Assembly: GCA_022009855.1 (NCBI GenBank) | Contig: CP091727.1 | Location: 2,108,001-2,172,000 of the forward strand | DNA length: 64,000 bases | From: Lentisphaeria bacterium | GTDB lineage: Bacteria; Verrucomicrobiota; Lentisphaeria; Victivallales; Victivallaceae | Direction: 5' to 3' | Part shown: positions 42,402 through 52,816 of the stretch, one piece after another | How positions within the stretch are numbered: position 1 is the stretch's first letter | Layout: each line of letters begins with the position of its first letter | Program-made: the position numbers and the translations under genes | Notes under the pieces: model-generated | Seen by the model: the letters and a program-made list of their open reading frames with translations, nothing else | What the model was told of the DNA's origin: nothing | The model's database searches: none

Positions 42402-42752
42402 CAAAAGATCCCCTGTCTTGTTGTTTTCTGCGTTGACTGCCGACCGGGAGAGCTGTAGACAAACAACGGCGGGGCGGAAGAAGATCCGTCCCGTGAAGTT
42501 CCGGCAATTTCGTCGTCGTTTCCCGAATTGCCGGGTGCGTCCCAGTCGCCCCGGTGTCGAAAGCATACTATACTCGATTCCGGTGAAATACAAGCCGAAA
42601 ATCTCAAAAAAACTGTTTTTTTTATGAGAACCCGGTTTGGAGCCGGTTCGGATTGTGCGAGATTTCACCCGGTGTAATTGCAATCGTCACGCGGCGGAAA
42701 TACATTGAGGAAACCCCCGAAAGTCGGGGAAGATTAACAGAGGAGAATCTCT
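42402..42752. other. Divergent intergenic region between secretin and LOG genes
   Basis: No gene. On the minus strand a plausible promoter (TTGTAT then TATAGT, about 42567-42595) would give a leader of some 150 bases for the secretin operon. GAGGAG precedes the LOG start on the plus strand. Nothing else is recognised. Confidence 0.45.
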
Positions 42753-43355
42753 ATGATTTTTTCGCAGACAACTGGGGCGGGTCGCCGTCTATTGCGCTTC
42801 CAATCCGGGGCGCGATCCGGCGTTCCCGCGGCTCGCCGCGGAGCTTGGTGCAGAACTGGCCCGCCGCGGCATCGAACTGGTCTACGGCGGCTCCGACGCC
42901 GGACTCATGAGGATCGTCGCCAGCTCGGTGCTGGCTAACGGCGGCCGGGTGACCGGCGTTCATCCTGAGGGCATCCGATCGAGGCTCCCCAGCGCGATCT
43001 GACCCGGCTCTGCGTGGTCAAATCGATGGCGGAACGCAAGGCGAAGATGCTGGAACTCGCCGACGCCTGGCTGGCGCTGCCCGGCGGCTTCGGCACGCTG
43101 GATGAGTTCTTCGACGCGATCTGCCTGCTTCAGCTCGGCATCCACCGCAAGCCGTGCGGGCTTCTGAACATCCACGGCTACTACGACCATCTGCTCGCCT
43201 TCCTGAACCACGCGGAATTCAGCGGACTGCTCAAGCCGGAACATCGCCGGCTGATCAACGTCTCCGCCTCTCCGGCGGAACTCATCGACATGCTCGCCAC
43301 CCGCGCCGCACCGGCGCTTCTCCCGGCTGAGAACCCGGCGTCCGCCGCGGTCTGA
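42753..43355 (+). CDS. LOG-family protein (nucleoside 5'-monophosphate phosphoribohydrolase) (two frame breaks)
   Basis: Family members cleave the base from AMP-like or cytokinin nucleotides; many are annotated as lysine decarboxylase by mistake. After the start MIFSQTTGA a break near 42783 leads to VAVYCASNPGRDPAFPRLA, then LVYGGSDAGLMRIVASSVL and VTGVHPEGIP. A second break near 42972 precedes MAERKAKMLELADAWLALPGGFGTLDEFFD, shown in parts: SMAERKAKMLELADA, the catalytic Arg/Lys region, and PGGFGTLDEFFD. The total is 200 residues, normal for the family. Monocistronic between divergent and convergent neighbours. Confidence 0.85.
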
Positions 43356-43439
43356 CCGCCATTGCCGCATGATGTCGCGGGCGAAGCGAAGTCTCCTCTT
43401 CCGCTCGTCCGGCGATCTCACCGGAATCGTTCTGCCGCT

Positions 43440-45428
43440 TCAAAATCCTCTTCTGAATTTCACCGGCGGCGTCCCGCGCCGGAAACGGTAGAGCTGTTCC
43501 GAAAAATTCCGGTTCGCCCCGACGAACTCCCGGTAGGGAGTGTCGGTCACATCGACCAGGCCAATGCCGTAGTTTTCTCCGTCGTAACGGCCGATCAGCG
43601 GCTGATCCGCAAACTGGAAGTGATGGATTCCCACGATCTGCGGATGGCGGGCGGCGCTTTTCAGCAGGCAGTTGAGCGCGTCCTCGCGAGCTCCCGGTTC
43701 AAGCCCCGGATAGCTGAGCGACGAGAACACCCCCCGCGACTGGTGACCTACGCTGGACTCCGAAATCAGCAGCGGCTTGTCGTCCGGGATGCCGCGCATT
43801 TTGAGATTGTCCAGCTGGAGCGCGTAGTTGTTGACCGACACCACGTCGGCATAGGCCGCGTGCGGTTCGTTGACATGGGCGCGGTAGATGTCGGCGACCG
43901 GAGTGCGCGAGCCCAGATAGAGGTGGTTCGGGGCGCATTTCCGCACGGTGTCGCGCGAAATCCGGTAGAAACGCTCGATATACCCCCGGCTGAACGCGGC
44001 GAACTCCTTTTGCGCGAGCTTCCGTTCCGGCGGCCGGGTGGAGGCGGCGAGCTCCTCCCACGAGGCGTACCGGCTTCCCCAGGCGCGGTTCAACTTGTCG
44101 ATCGAGCTGAATTTTCCCTTCAGAAACCGCACCAGTTCCCTTTTTGCCGGGCGTTCCGCCGGGGCGGGTGAAGATGCGTCGGGCCGCCTCGTCTTCCGGA
44201 CCGAATTTCACCTCGTTGCCGATGAAATAGCCGATGCAGAAGGGATCGTTGCGGGTCCAGCCGATCGTATTGGCCAGATAGTGTTCCAGGCGGCGGGCGA
44301 ACTCCGGATCGTACACATCCCACAGCGACGGATTCCCCGGCAGGCGGGTCGAGGCGGGCAGCGGGATGTCGATGAGATAGGGCATCTTTCCGTTCCGGCA
44401 GAGGAGGGAATCGCTCCAGTTGCCGAGCGTGTTGAACCCCCACCCGGCGAGGCGTTCCGGCTGAGCGGCCTTCCATGCGTCGACACTGCCGTATTTCCGT
44501 TCGATGTTCCGGAGGAAGAAATCGATCGGCGCGCCCGGCTTTGCCGGTCCCCGGAGTAGAGAGCCTCTCTCCCCGCGGTTTTCGGCAGGGACCAGCTGGA
44601 GCTGAGTCTCACGCTGTTGACGCCGCGCGAAAAGAAGAGCCGTCCTTCGGGGTCGACGAAGTACCATTTCCCCTCGCACCGTTCCACCCGGAAGAATCCG
44701 GTCGCCTTGAGTTTCGGCCCTTTGCCCAGCCGCCGTACCGGTTCCATTCGGCGAGTCGGGGCAGGGGTGCTTCCGGCTTCAGTTCAGCGGCGGAGCGGAT
44801 TTTCTCCGGCCAGTCGGCGTGCCGGTTCTGCCCGGAATTCGTCGAACAGCGGGAAGAACTCCTCCCGGCTGCGCAGCGCGGGCGAGGGCGTGTATTTCCC
44901 GTGCACCCGGAGGTTCGAGAGGCGGAAACGGTTGTAGCGGGCGAAGCCGCAGACGATGCGGAACTGCTCAATCCGGCGGGTGTCGATATTGGTTCCGCCC
45001 GGGAAGCCGGAGGGCATTCCCTTCGCACGGAACAGCGGGTCGAATCCGGGATCTCCGCTGTGATTCAGTTCAAAGGTGAAAGTGCGCTTCTCACCAGGCG
45101 GCACGACGAAGGCGCCGAGTTTGGCGCCGGGGCCGAAGCCGAATTCGCCGCTGACCGAACTTTCGGAATCCAGATTTTCGATGTCGAAGGAGAGACGGGC
45201 GAAGGAGGAAAAATCCCAGTTCCCGCCTGTTCGCGGCGGGAAATAGACCATCGGCCACGGGCGTTCCCCGGTCCGGAATTCGATGACCGCGGCATTTTCC
45301 CCTTCCGGCGTGACGGTGATGAATTTTTCCGGAATCGGCCTGGAGGCCGACGGATTCCAGAGAATCGGTTCCGCCGCGAGGTGGAGTGCGGCGAGAAAAG
45401 CGGCGGCGAAAAGCATCTGGAATCTCAT
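43440..45428 (-). CDS. Secreted GH50-like (beta-agarase-type) glycoside hydrolase, copy 1 (several frame breaks)
   Basis: The start at 45428 overlaps the stop of the upstream GH50-like gene by ATGA and gives the signal peptide MRFQMLFAAAFLAALHLAAE. A carbohydrate-binding-like beta domain (FARLSFDIENLDSESSVSGE) precedes a TIM barrel. Barrel segments are VDPEGRLFFSRGVNSVRLS, GWGFNTLGNWSDSLLCRNGK, a probable acid Glu in IGYFIGNEVKFGPED, and a probable nucleophile in KPLLISESSVGHQSRG. The frame breaks near 44795, 44700, 44550 and 44150. About 662 residues. Family 50 beta-agarases cut agarose exolytically; whether agar is the substrate in this organism is not shown by sequence. Confidence 0.7.
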
Positions 45429-47558
45429 TTCGACGGCTCCCATTCGCAGGTGAACTTCCCGGCGAGGCGGTAGGCAATCATATGCTCTCCCACTTTTCGC
45501 ATGGCGTCGACGAACTCCCAGTAGGGGGTGTCGGTGTTGTCCACGACGCCGACGGCGAAGTTCTCCCCGTCACCGCGGCCGGTCAGCGGCTGATCCCGCC
45601 AGCAGAAGTGGTGCATCCCGACGATCTGCGGATGGAGCAGCGCCCCTGCAGCAGCCGGGTGTAGGCGTGGGCGCGGTCGTTCTGATCGACTCCCGCCGGA
45701 CGGCTGTCGGCGTTGAAGGTGCCGCGGTCGAGGACCCCGACGTGGAACTCGCTGATCAGAATCGGCTTGTCGTCCGGCAGCCCCTGCCGCCGGAAGCCGT
45801 CGACGCTCCAGGTGTAGGTGTTGCAGGCCACCACGTCGCAGTATTTCGCCGCCGCCTGGTAGAGCTCCGGCAGCTGATCGATGTGGAACCGGGAGCCGAA
45901 GTAGAGCCGGTTCGGCGCGCAGGATTTCACCGCATCGCGGCAGATCCGGTAGAAACGGTCGATGAAGATGGTGTTGAATTGCAGCAGATCCTCATAGGAA
46001 CGTTCCGCATCGGGAAGTTTCCGTGCCGTGAGAATCGCGTTCCAATTGGCGTAAGTACTTCCCCAGCGGGCGTTGAGCAGGTCGATCGCCTGATACTTCG
46101 TCCTGAGCATGTTCACGAAGGCGGCCTTGGCGGGCAGGTCGGCGGGCGAGACCAGCACGGCGCGTGCCGCGGCGGTGCGGTCCCCCATTTGATTTCGTTG
46201 ATCAGAAAGAATCCGATGCACCATGGGTCATCCTTGGCTGCGGCGACAACCTTTGAGCGGCCCCGCTTCGCCAGCGCCTCGGCAAACCCGGGATCCCACG
46301 GGTCCCAGATTCCCATCGGCAGCCCCGGAACCGGCTTGATCGTACGCCGGTAGCCGCCCAGCCCGAAATCGAGCGTGTAGGGAGTGCGCCGTTCCGCGAG
46401 GATCTCCGGATCGCTCCAGCAGCCGAGGGTGTTCAACCCCCACGCTGCGGAAACGGTCGGCGATCACCGCCGGATAACGTTTGCGGAACTCCGGTCCGTA
46501 CTTGCGTTTCAAATTGTCTTCGGCGAAGTCGAGCATGCCGCCCGGTCGCCGCACCGCCGCCTTCTCATACCAGAAGGGACGGCGTTCCTTCGCCTTCGCC
46601 TGTGTGGTGACGGCGTTGACGCCGTGCGAGAAGAAGAGCCTCCCTTCCGGGTCGACGAGGAACCATTTCCCTTCATATTTCGTCACGTAGAACGACCCGG
46701 TCGCCTTCAGCTGCGGTCCCTTTGCCCAGCCGCCGTACTTGTTCCAGCCGGAGAGGCGGGGCCGGTTGAATTTCTTCTCCCGTTCAACGGCACGGATGAA
46801 GTCGCTGTCGGAGTGAATCTTATCCGGCCAGTCGGCGTGCACGTACTGCCCGTAACGATCGACGAAGGGGAAAAATTTTTTCCGGATCGTTCACCGGCGC
46901 GCCCGGCCCCCGGTACGGTCTGGCGAGCCGGATGTTGCCGACCTGGTAGTGGACCGAATGGTTTCGGGTGAAGCCGCGCAGGTTGTGTCCCCAGAAGATC
47001 AGCGCGTCGACCCGGCGCGGATCGACGTTTTTGTGGCCGAAGATGCCCGGCGGTGTGGCGCGGAGCCCGTCGATACGGCATCTGGTGAATTCGTCCGCCT
47101 GCGGATAGTAGAAGCGGAGCGTCCGCTTCTCGCCGGGATTGAGCGCGAAACCGCTGTTGTTGGCGATTTCGTAACGTCCGACCAGCGGATTGGTGATCCG
47201 GACCGAAAGCATCATCTGCTGATCGTGATCCATGTTCTCGATGTCGGCGTAGAGGTGCTCGTAGCCGGAGAGATTCCAGTAGCGCTCTCCCGCCGGAGGC
47301 GCTGGCAGAATGCCGGGATTGTCGAGCGTCACATCGGTGATGGTGACGTCGAGCACCCATCCGGCGGAACTTTTTCCTTTCGGATCTTCACCTTGTCGGA
47401 GTGGACTGTTTTCGGCGTCACCCAGAGCGGCGGACCGAAATCGATCACCTGAATCTTCGAAATGTCGTAATTTTCCAGGTCGACCAGCGGCTTTTCCGAA
47501 CCGGCGGCAGGTTCAGTGCCGCGGCGAGCGCGGTCACGGTCAGTGTTGTTTTCAGCAT
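45425..47558 (-). CDS. Secreted GH50-like glycoside hydrolase, copy 2 (many frame breaks)
   Basis: The start MLKTTLTVTALAAALNLPP at 47558 looks like a signal peptide. Breaks near 47500, 47375, 46876, 46435, 46185 and 45640 interrupt it. In order: beta domain with YWNLSGYEHLYADIENMDHD; linker WPDKIHSDSDFIRAVERE; barrel with WNKYGGWAKGPQLKATGSFY, VDPEGRLFFSHGVNAVTT, NTLGCWSDPEILAE, acid Glu in CIGFFLINEIKWG and nucleophile Glu in KPILISEFHVGVLDRG; end CEWEPSK. About 710 residues. Same architecture as the downstream copy 1 and the copy at 56808-58819. Directly downstream of a pseudopilin gene and coupled to copy 1. Confidence 0.7.
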
Positions 47559-47593
47559 GATTTTTCCTGTGGTATGCATGTGGATTGAATTTT

Positions 47594-48319
47594 TTATGGA
47601 ATCAGGTCGGCGTTCCGGTCGGCGTATTTGTCGAAGTCCATATCACGAAGCTCGTTCAGCGTCTTGCTTTCCGTATGGCCGTCGGCGAAGGCGATGTTGG
47701 CGGTGTTGAGATGTCCCAGCCAGATTGCGGTATCCTGCGAAAGCAGACTCTGCGGACTGAAGCACCAGGAGGTGCGCCCCTTGGTGGTGCCGGCAACCTT
47801 CGCGGTGTCGGCAAAGAGAAGTACCTCCGACGGACGGCGCATCCGGTGCAGAATGTAATAGCGCCCTTTTACGGAACCGCCCTCCTTGTATTCGGCGGTG
47901 AAGCGCCCGAGCCGGTCGGCATGATCCTTGTAATAGAGCGTGGAGGTGAAGTGGTCTACCTGACCGTAGGAGTCCCATGAGAAAACCGATACGCCGTTCG
48001 CGGCAGTGTAGTCGGATCGGGCGGGATTGGAGGGACAGCGCCGCATCTCCAGCGGCAGGATCCGCATGATCCAGCCGACCGCCCCGTAGTGCGGTAGCAG
48101 ATAGGAGTTGTACCAGGTCCGGTTGACGATCGCCCCGCCGTAGCTGTCGGCGTAGAAGATGTGCGCCTTCATCGTCTGGGAGAGCCGGTTGACGCATTCG
48201 CTCTTCCGACCGGACTCCCGGGCCCGGTTCAGCGCCGGAAGCAGCATCCCCGCCAGAATGGCGATGATCGCAATTACTATGAGAAGTTCAATCAGAGTAA
48301 AATTATCCCGCTGTCTCAC
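47594..48319 (-). CDS. Type II pseudopilin-like protein with H-x9-DG motif, copy 2
   Basis: An intact 241-residue frame beginning MRQRDNFTLIELLIVIAIIA, so the prepilin signature starts at residue 7. It is followed by GMLLPALNRARESGRKSECV, a Tyr-rich beta domain, and near the C-terminus LGHLNTANIAFADGHTESK, the H-x9-DG motif. Its gene ends 35 bases before a GH50-like gene on the same strand and is driven by a consensus promoter. The divergent gene is a GntR/LacI-hybrid regulator. No pilus assembly genes are near; general secretion-pathway pseudopilin function is possible, but so is a role as a surface-glycan-binding protein. Confidence 0.88.
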   Translation of the reverse strand: MRQRDNFTLIELLIVIAIIAILAGMLLPALNRARESGRKSECVNRLSQTMKAHIFYADSYGGAIVNRTWYNSYLLPHYGAVGWIMRILPLEMRRCPSNPARSDYTAANGVSVFSWDSYGQVDHFTSTLYYKDHADRLGRFTAEYKEGGSVKGRYYILHRMRRPSEVLLFADTAKVAGTTKGRTSWCFSPQSLLSQDTAIWLGHLNTANIAFADGHTESKTLNELRDMDFDKYADRNADLIP

Positions 48320-48381
48320 TTTTCCGAACTCCTTTGCTGGTTGGATCGGTCCTTCGTGGTGTTCCGACTCCCTTCAAGCTA

Positions 48382-48409
48382 ATTATACCGGAAAAAAAGA
48401 GAATGTCAA
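48382..48409 (-). promoter_or_regulatory. Consensus promoter of the pseudopilin-GH50 operon
   Basis: On the minus strand TTGACA (48409-48404), 16-bp spacer ending CCGG, TATAAT (48387-48382); both hexamers perfect. The transcript would begin about 55 bases before the pseudopilin start. Confidence 0.85.
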
Positions 48410-48417
48410 CTTTTTCG

Positions 48418-48470
48418 ATACCATAAATTAAACTTTTTTTAAGGAAAAATGTTGAATAAATACCATAAAT
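48418..48470. promoter_or_regulatory. Paired operator-like direct repeats
   Basis: ATACCATAAAT occurs at 48418-48428 and 48460-48470, 42 bp apart (about four helical turns). The first ends right behind the -35 element of the pseudopilin promoter; the second lies 54 bases before the regulator start. They are good candidates for binding sites of the divergent GntR/LacI hybrid (inference). Confidence 0.55.
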
Positions 48471-48523
48471 GAATTATAGTATTATATAAGGTGATATTCC
48501 GCGTGGTTTTGAGAGGGAGATAC

Positions 48524-49730
48524 ATGGAACGGATCCTTCCTGAGTTCGATCTGGTACTGGAAGAGGGGCGGCGGCGCTGTTCCGCGGGAGAGTTCTGTGA
48601 CCGGCTGCGACAGTTTCTGCGGCGGGGGAGCCGTTCCTTTCCGGAGGGAGGCGCGCTTGCGCCGGAGCGGCAGGTGGCGGCACGCTATGGAATCGGCCGC
48701 GGAACCGTTCACAAGGCGTATGAACAGCTCGCCGCCGAAGGGTTGCTGCGGCGGCGGGAGAACGGCCGCTGTTATCTGGTCTGCTCCGCCGGGGAGGAGG
48801 GGTTCCCCTGCATCGGCATCATTCTGCCGCGCCGGTTTGAGGAGTACTATGCGCCGGAGAGCATTTCCGGGCCGATGTCGCAGGGGTATTACAACGGTTT
48901 CACCGGGGAGGCGGGACGGCGCGGATTCGCCACAGTGCCGCTTTTCCCACCGGCTCCGGAGGCTTCCCGCGACGTGGTGCAACGCTGGATCGACACGGTC
49001 CTGCCGCGGCTGGCCGGCCTTCTTCACCTCGGCGACCGCGGATTCGAAGCGGATCCGGTTCTGGAGTTGATTTTCCGACAGCAGAAGATTCCGCAGATTC
49101 TGCTCTGTGGCGCGGTGGAGTATCCGAATGTGACGACCGTCTCGTTCGACTGCGATCTGGTGGCGGAAACGTTGCTGCAATATCTGCTGCCGCTCGGTCA
49201 TCGGCGGATCGGCCTCTGTCTGGCGGCTGCCTGCCAGGAACATCATCTCTGCTGTTATGATCTTACCGGTTCTCCGCAGGCAATGGAGTTGTTTGCCCGG
49301 TATGGAGTGAAGATTCCGGAAGAAGCCTGTCTTTATTTTTTCACAGCCGGCAGACTTGGAGAGACAGCTGTTGAAACTGTTGGAACAGGAGGATTGTCCC
49401 ACTGCATTCTGGTGCCGGAACGATATTTGTGCCCGGGAACTGACCGCCGCGATCCGCCGGATCGGATACCGGGTTCGGAAGATTTTACTGTGATTGGCTT
49501 TCGAGGGCAGGCTACCCCCCGATCCGGGGGCCGCCGAGCTTACGTCTCTGCTTTGCTCGCGTGAGGAGATCGGCCGTCTGGCCGCTGAAACGCTGATCCG
49601 CAAGATTCAGGTGCCGACTCTGGTGGTCCCCCGGCGTCTCGGGGTTCCGGTGCGGCTCTGCGTACGGGATACCAGCGGCCCGGCTGCCGAGCGACGCAAT
49701 CGCTCTCAGGAGCTGGATATGTTCCTCTGA
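48524..49730 (+). CDS. GntR-type regulator with LacI-like sensor domain, copy 1 (frame breaks near the 3' end)
   Basis: The start at 48524 is chosen for the GAGGGAGA site; an ATG-like start at 48491 adds 11 residues. A winged helix-turn-helix (LAPERQVAARYGIGRGTVHKAY, shown in parts: LAPERQVAARYGI and GRGTVHKAYEQLAAEG) lies at residues ~42-75. It is followed by a periplasmic-binding-protein-like domain starting FPCIGIILPRRFEEYYAPES and including TTVSFDCDLVAETLLQYL and GHRRIGLCLAA. Breaks near 49365 and 49515 obscure the end, which continues TAFWCRNDICARELTAAIRR to QELDMFL; 401 residues. It probably senses a sugar and controls the divergent pseudopilin-GH50 operon and itself. Confidence 0.8.
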
Positions 49731-49733
49731 ATG

Positions 49734-49775
49734 AAAAAAATCCGGGCGGAAAACGCGTCTGCACTCCCGCCCGGA
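49734..49775 (-). terminator. Intrinsic terminator of serS
   Basis: On the minus strand TCCGGGCGG and CCGCCCGGA pair across a 17-base loop and are followed by seven Ts. It lies 17 bases after the serS stop and also separates the convergent regulator gene. Confidence 0.85.
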
Positions 49776-49791
49776 ATCGCAATTCGGCTTT

Positions 49792-51035
49792 TTACTTCTT
49801 CGCCGGTTCGATCCGGTCGAAGCCGCACAGCGGGCGGAGCACCTCCGGTACGATGACCGTGCCGTCCTCCTGCTGGAAATTCTCCATGATCGCGATCAGC
49901 ACCCGGTCGGTCACCGCCGTCGCACTGATGGTGTGAACGTAGTCGCGGGTGTCGCCATCCTTGTAGCGGATGTTCAGCCGGCGGCTCTGGAAGCTGGTCA
50001 GGTTGGTGTTGCTGGTGACCTCGCGGTAGGCGCCGAATCCGGCGAACCACGCCTCGATGTCATACTTCTTGTAGCCCGGAGCGCCGAGGTCGCCGACGCA
50101 GACGTTGACCACGTGGTAGGGGATCCCCAGCTGCTGGAGGATGTACTCCTCGTTCGCCAGACAGAATTCGTGGTATTTCGGCGAATCCTCCGGCTTGCAG
50201 AAGATGATCTGCTCGACCTTGTGGAACTGGTGCGCGGAAGATCCCCCGCGCCGCCTTGCCGTAGCTGCCCGCTTCGGTGCGGAAACAGGGGGTGAAGGCG
50301 GTGTAGCAGAGCGGCAGTTTTGCTCCGTCGAGCACGTCGTCGGCGTGGTAGCCGACCAGCGTCTGCTCTGAAGTCCCGATGAGAGCGAGATCCTCCCCTT
50401 CGATGTTGTAGGTCTGGTCGGCGAAGAACGGCAGATAGCCGGTGCCGAAGAGGGTGCGCTCCTTCGCCAGACAGGGGTCATGAACATCGTGAAGCCGCGT
50501 TCGACCAGCACCCGCTGCACCCAGAAGTAGAGCGACTGGGCCAGAATCGCCCCTTTGCCCTTCCAGTAGTAGAATCCGGCCTGCGCCACCTTGGCGCCGC
50601 GCGGAATGTCGAGGATGTCGAGCAGTTCGCCCAGCTCCTGATGGTCGCGGATCTTGAAATCGAAGGTCGGAATTTTGCCGACTTTCTTGATTTCGACATT
50701 GCCGGTGTCGTCCTGCCCGTCCGGCACATCCGGCGCGAGCATGTTCGGCATGCGGATCAGGATCTGATGCATCTGCTCCTGAAGCCCGGCCAGCGTCTCC
50801 TCCTTGGAGGAGAGCACCGTTTTGAGCTGTTTGACCTGCTCGCGGGCGGCGGGATCTTTGGCGCACTCCTTGCTGAGCCGGTTGCGTTCGGCACGGGCGC
50901 TTCCGACTCCTGCGAGAGGCGGCGCGATTCGGCGTCGAGCTTGAGCAGAGCGTCAATATCAACCTCGAAACCGCGGCGGATACAGTTGGCTTGAACCAGT
51001 TCGCTGTTTTCTCGAATGAATTTGATATCGATCAT
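49792..51035 (-). CDS. serS: Seryl-tRNA synthetase (several frame breaks)
   Basis: Charges tRNA-Ser; class II synthetase. N-terminal coiled-coil tRNA-binding arm (MIDIKFIRENSELVQANCIR onward, breaks near 50905). The core has ARGAKVAQAGFYYWKGKG-like RGAKVAQAGFYYWKGKG, TMFMTPCLAKERTLFGTGYL, the motif 2 loop CFRTEAGSYGKAARG (break near 50240) and FHKVEQIIFCKPED. The end is SNTNLTSFQSRRLNIRYKDG and then RDYVHTISATAVTDRVL where most bacterial enzymes read HTLNGSGLA-R: motif 3 keeps the Arg but has Ile-Ser-Ala-Thr in place of Leu-Asn-Gly. About 414 residues. It follows the rpiB-glyA fusion by 18 bases and is probably cotranscribed. Confidence 0.93.
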
Positions 51036-51053
51036 TTTGGGTTCTCTCCAGAA

Positions 51054-52774
51054 TTAAAAACAGGGCATCGGGAAATCCGCCATGAACTCCTTGACCTCGT
51101 TGCCGAGGGCGCGGAGCGCGGCCTCATCCTCGCGCAGTTCGACGCCGCGCTCGATGAAGTCGGCCACCTTGACCATCTCCGCCTCCTTGAGCCCGCGGGT
51201 GGTGACCGCCGGAGTTCCGACCCGGATGCCGCTGGTGACGAAGGGCTTCTCCGGATCGAAGGGGATCATGTTCTTGTTGACGGTGATCCGCGCGAGGTCG
51301 AGCGCGTTGGCGACCGCCTTGCCGGTGGCGTGTTTCGGACGAAGGTCGATCAGCATCAGGTGATTGTCGGTGCCGCCGGAGACGATCCGGAATCCGCGCC
51401 GCGCCAGCTCCGCCGAAAGTTTCGCCGCATTGAGCTTGACCTGGTGCTGGTAGGCCTTGAAGGCCGGAGTGAGCGCTTCGCCGAAGCAGACCGCCTTGGC
51501 CGCGATCACATGCTCGAGCGGTCCGCCCTGCATGCCGGGGAACACCTTGGAGTTGATCGCCTTGATGTACTCTTCACGGCAGAGGATCAGTCCGCCGCGC
51601 GGTCCGCGCAGCGTCTTGTGCGTGGTGGTGGTGACCACATCGCAGTAGGGAACCGGGCTCGGGTGTTCTCCGGCGGCAACCAGTCCGGCGATGTGCGCCA
51701 TGTCGACGAAGAGCTTGGCCCCGACCAGATCGGCGATCGCCCGCAGCCGGGCGAAGTCGATCTCCCGCGGATAGGCGGAGGCTCCGGCGAGGATCATCTT
51801 CGGCTTGTGTTCGACGGCGAGGCGTTCCACTTCGTCGTAGTCGATCATTTCGGTTTCGCGGTTGACGCCGTAGGGCACGATGTTGTAGAGCATGCCGGAG
51901 AAGTTCAGCGGATGGCCGTGAGTCAGGTGGCCGCCGTGGTCGAGGCTCATCGACAGCACCGTGTCGCCGGGCTGGCAGAGCGCCATGTAGACCGCCTGAT
52001 TGGCGGCGCTGCCGGAGTGGGGCTGGACATTTGCGGCTTCCGCGCCGAAGAGTTTCTTCACCCGTTCGATGGCGAGCGACTCCATCTGGTCGATGAATTC
52101 GCAGCCGTTGTAGTAGCGCTTGCCCGGGTAGCCTTCGGCGTATTTGTTGGTCAGCACCGATCCCTGCGCGGCGCGTACCGCACACGAGGCGAAGTTTTCG
52201 CTGGCGATGAGTTCAATGCCGTCGGCCTGCCGTTCCGCTTCGTGGTCGATGATCGCGGCAACTTCGGGATCGGCGGCGCGTACCGCGGCGATGTCGTCAT
52301 AGGTATTGGTTTCGAGTTTGATCAGGCGGCGGACATGCCGCTCGTCGCCGCTGAACGGCGTGTCGAACCAGCTCTCGATGACCGGCTTCATTCCGGAGAA
52401 ATCGAGAGTGTCGCCGGGCAGAACCAGCACGTTCGAGCAGTTGTGGCTCCGGCTTTTTTTTCGCGAGTTCCGGGTTGTCGGCAACGACGGCGCGGACGCC
52501 GTGGACGCGGTTGGCGAGGATTCCCATGCCGACGCCGGAGCGGCAGATCAGAATGCCGCATTCCGCTTCGCCGCGGGCGATGGCCCGTGCCACCGGCGCG
52601 CCGAAGTCGGAGTAGTCATCCGCCGCATCGAAGGAGAAGGGACCGCAGTCGATCACCTTCGCGCCGCGGGTTTTCGAGCCAGGCGGCCAGCTCCGCCTTC
52701 TGAGAAAAACCGCCGTGGTCGGTTCCGATGGCAACCCGGAGGGATTTGCCGTGCCAGTCGATGATCTCAACCAT
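51054..52774 (-). CDS. glyA: Fused ribose-5-phosphate isomerase B and serine hydroxymethyltransferase (two frame breaks)
   Basis: N-terminal ~150 residues are RpiB-like: LRVAIGTDHGGFSQKAELAA, ECGILICRSGVGMGILANRV (the phosphate-binding loop), then SRSHNCSNVLVLPGDTLDFS and FDTPFSGDERHVRRLIKLE, the usual RpiB end. The rest is a complete PLP-dependent SHMT: ADGIELIASENFAS, TNKYAEGYPGKRYYNGCEFI, VQPHSGSAANQAVYM, the PLP Lys in VVTTTTHKTLRGPRGG, and the end EVKEFMADFPMPCF. Breaks near 52675 and in a T-run near 52458 lie within the RpiB part, but its last ~55 residues share one uninterrupted frame with SHMT, with no stop or new start between, so the fusion does not depend on the breaks. About 573 residues. 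SHMT makes glycine and one-carbon units from serine. Confidence 0.9.
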
Positions 52775-52816
52775 AGATATTGCACTCCTTACAAGAAAAA
52801 TGAGTTGATGATTCGT

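Noticed and set aside
43362..44171. 269-codon plus-strand ORF opposite the first GH50-like gene
   Set aside because: Shadow of the minus-strand hydrolase, which has clear catalytic motifs.
50991..52703. 570-codon plus-strand frame opposite glyA
   Set aside because: Entirely antisense to the rpiB-glyA gene; repetitive His/Asp/Arg/Val-rich composition typical of shadow frames.
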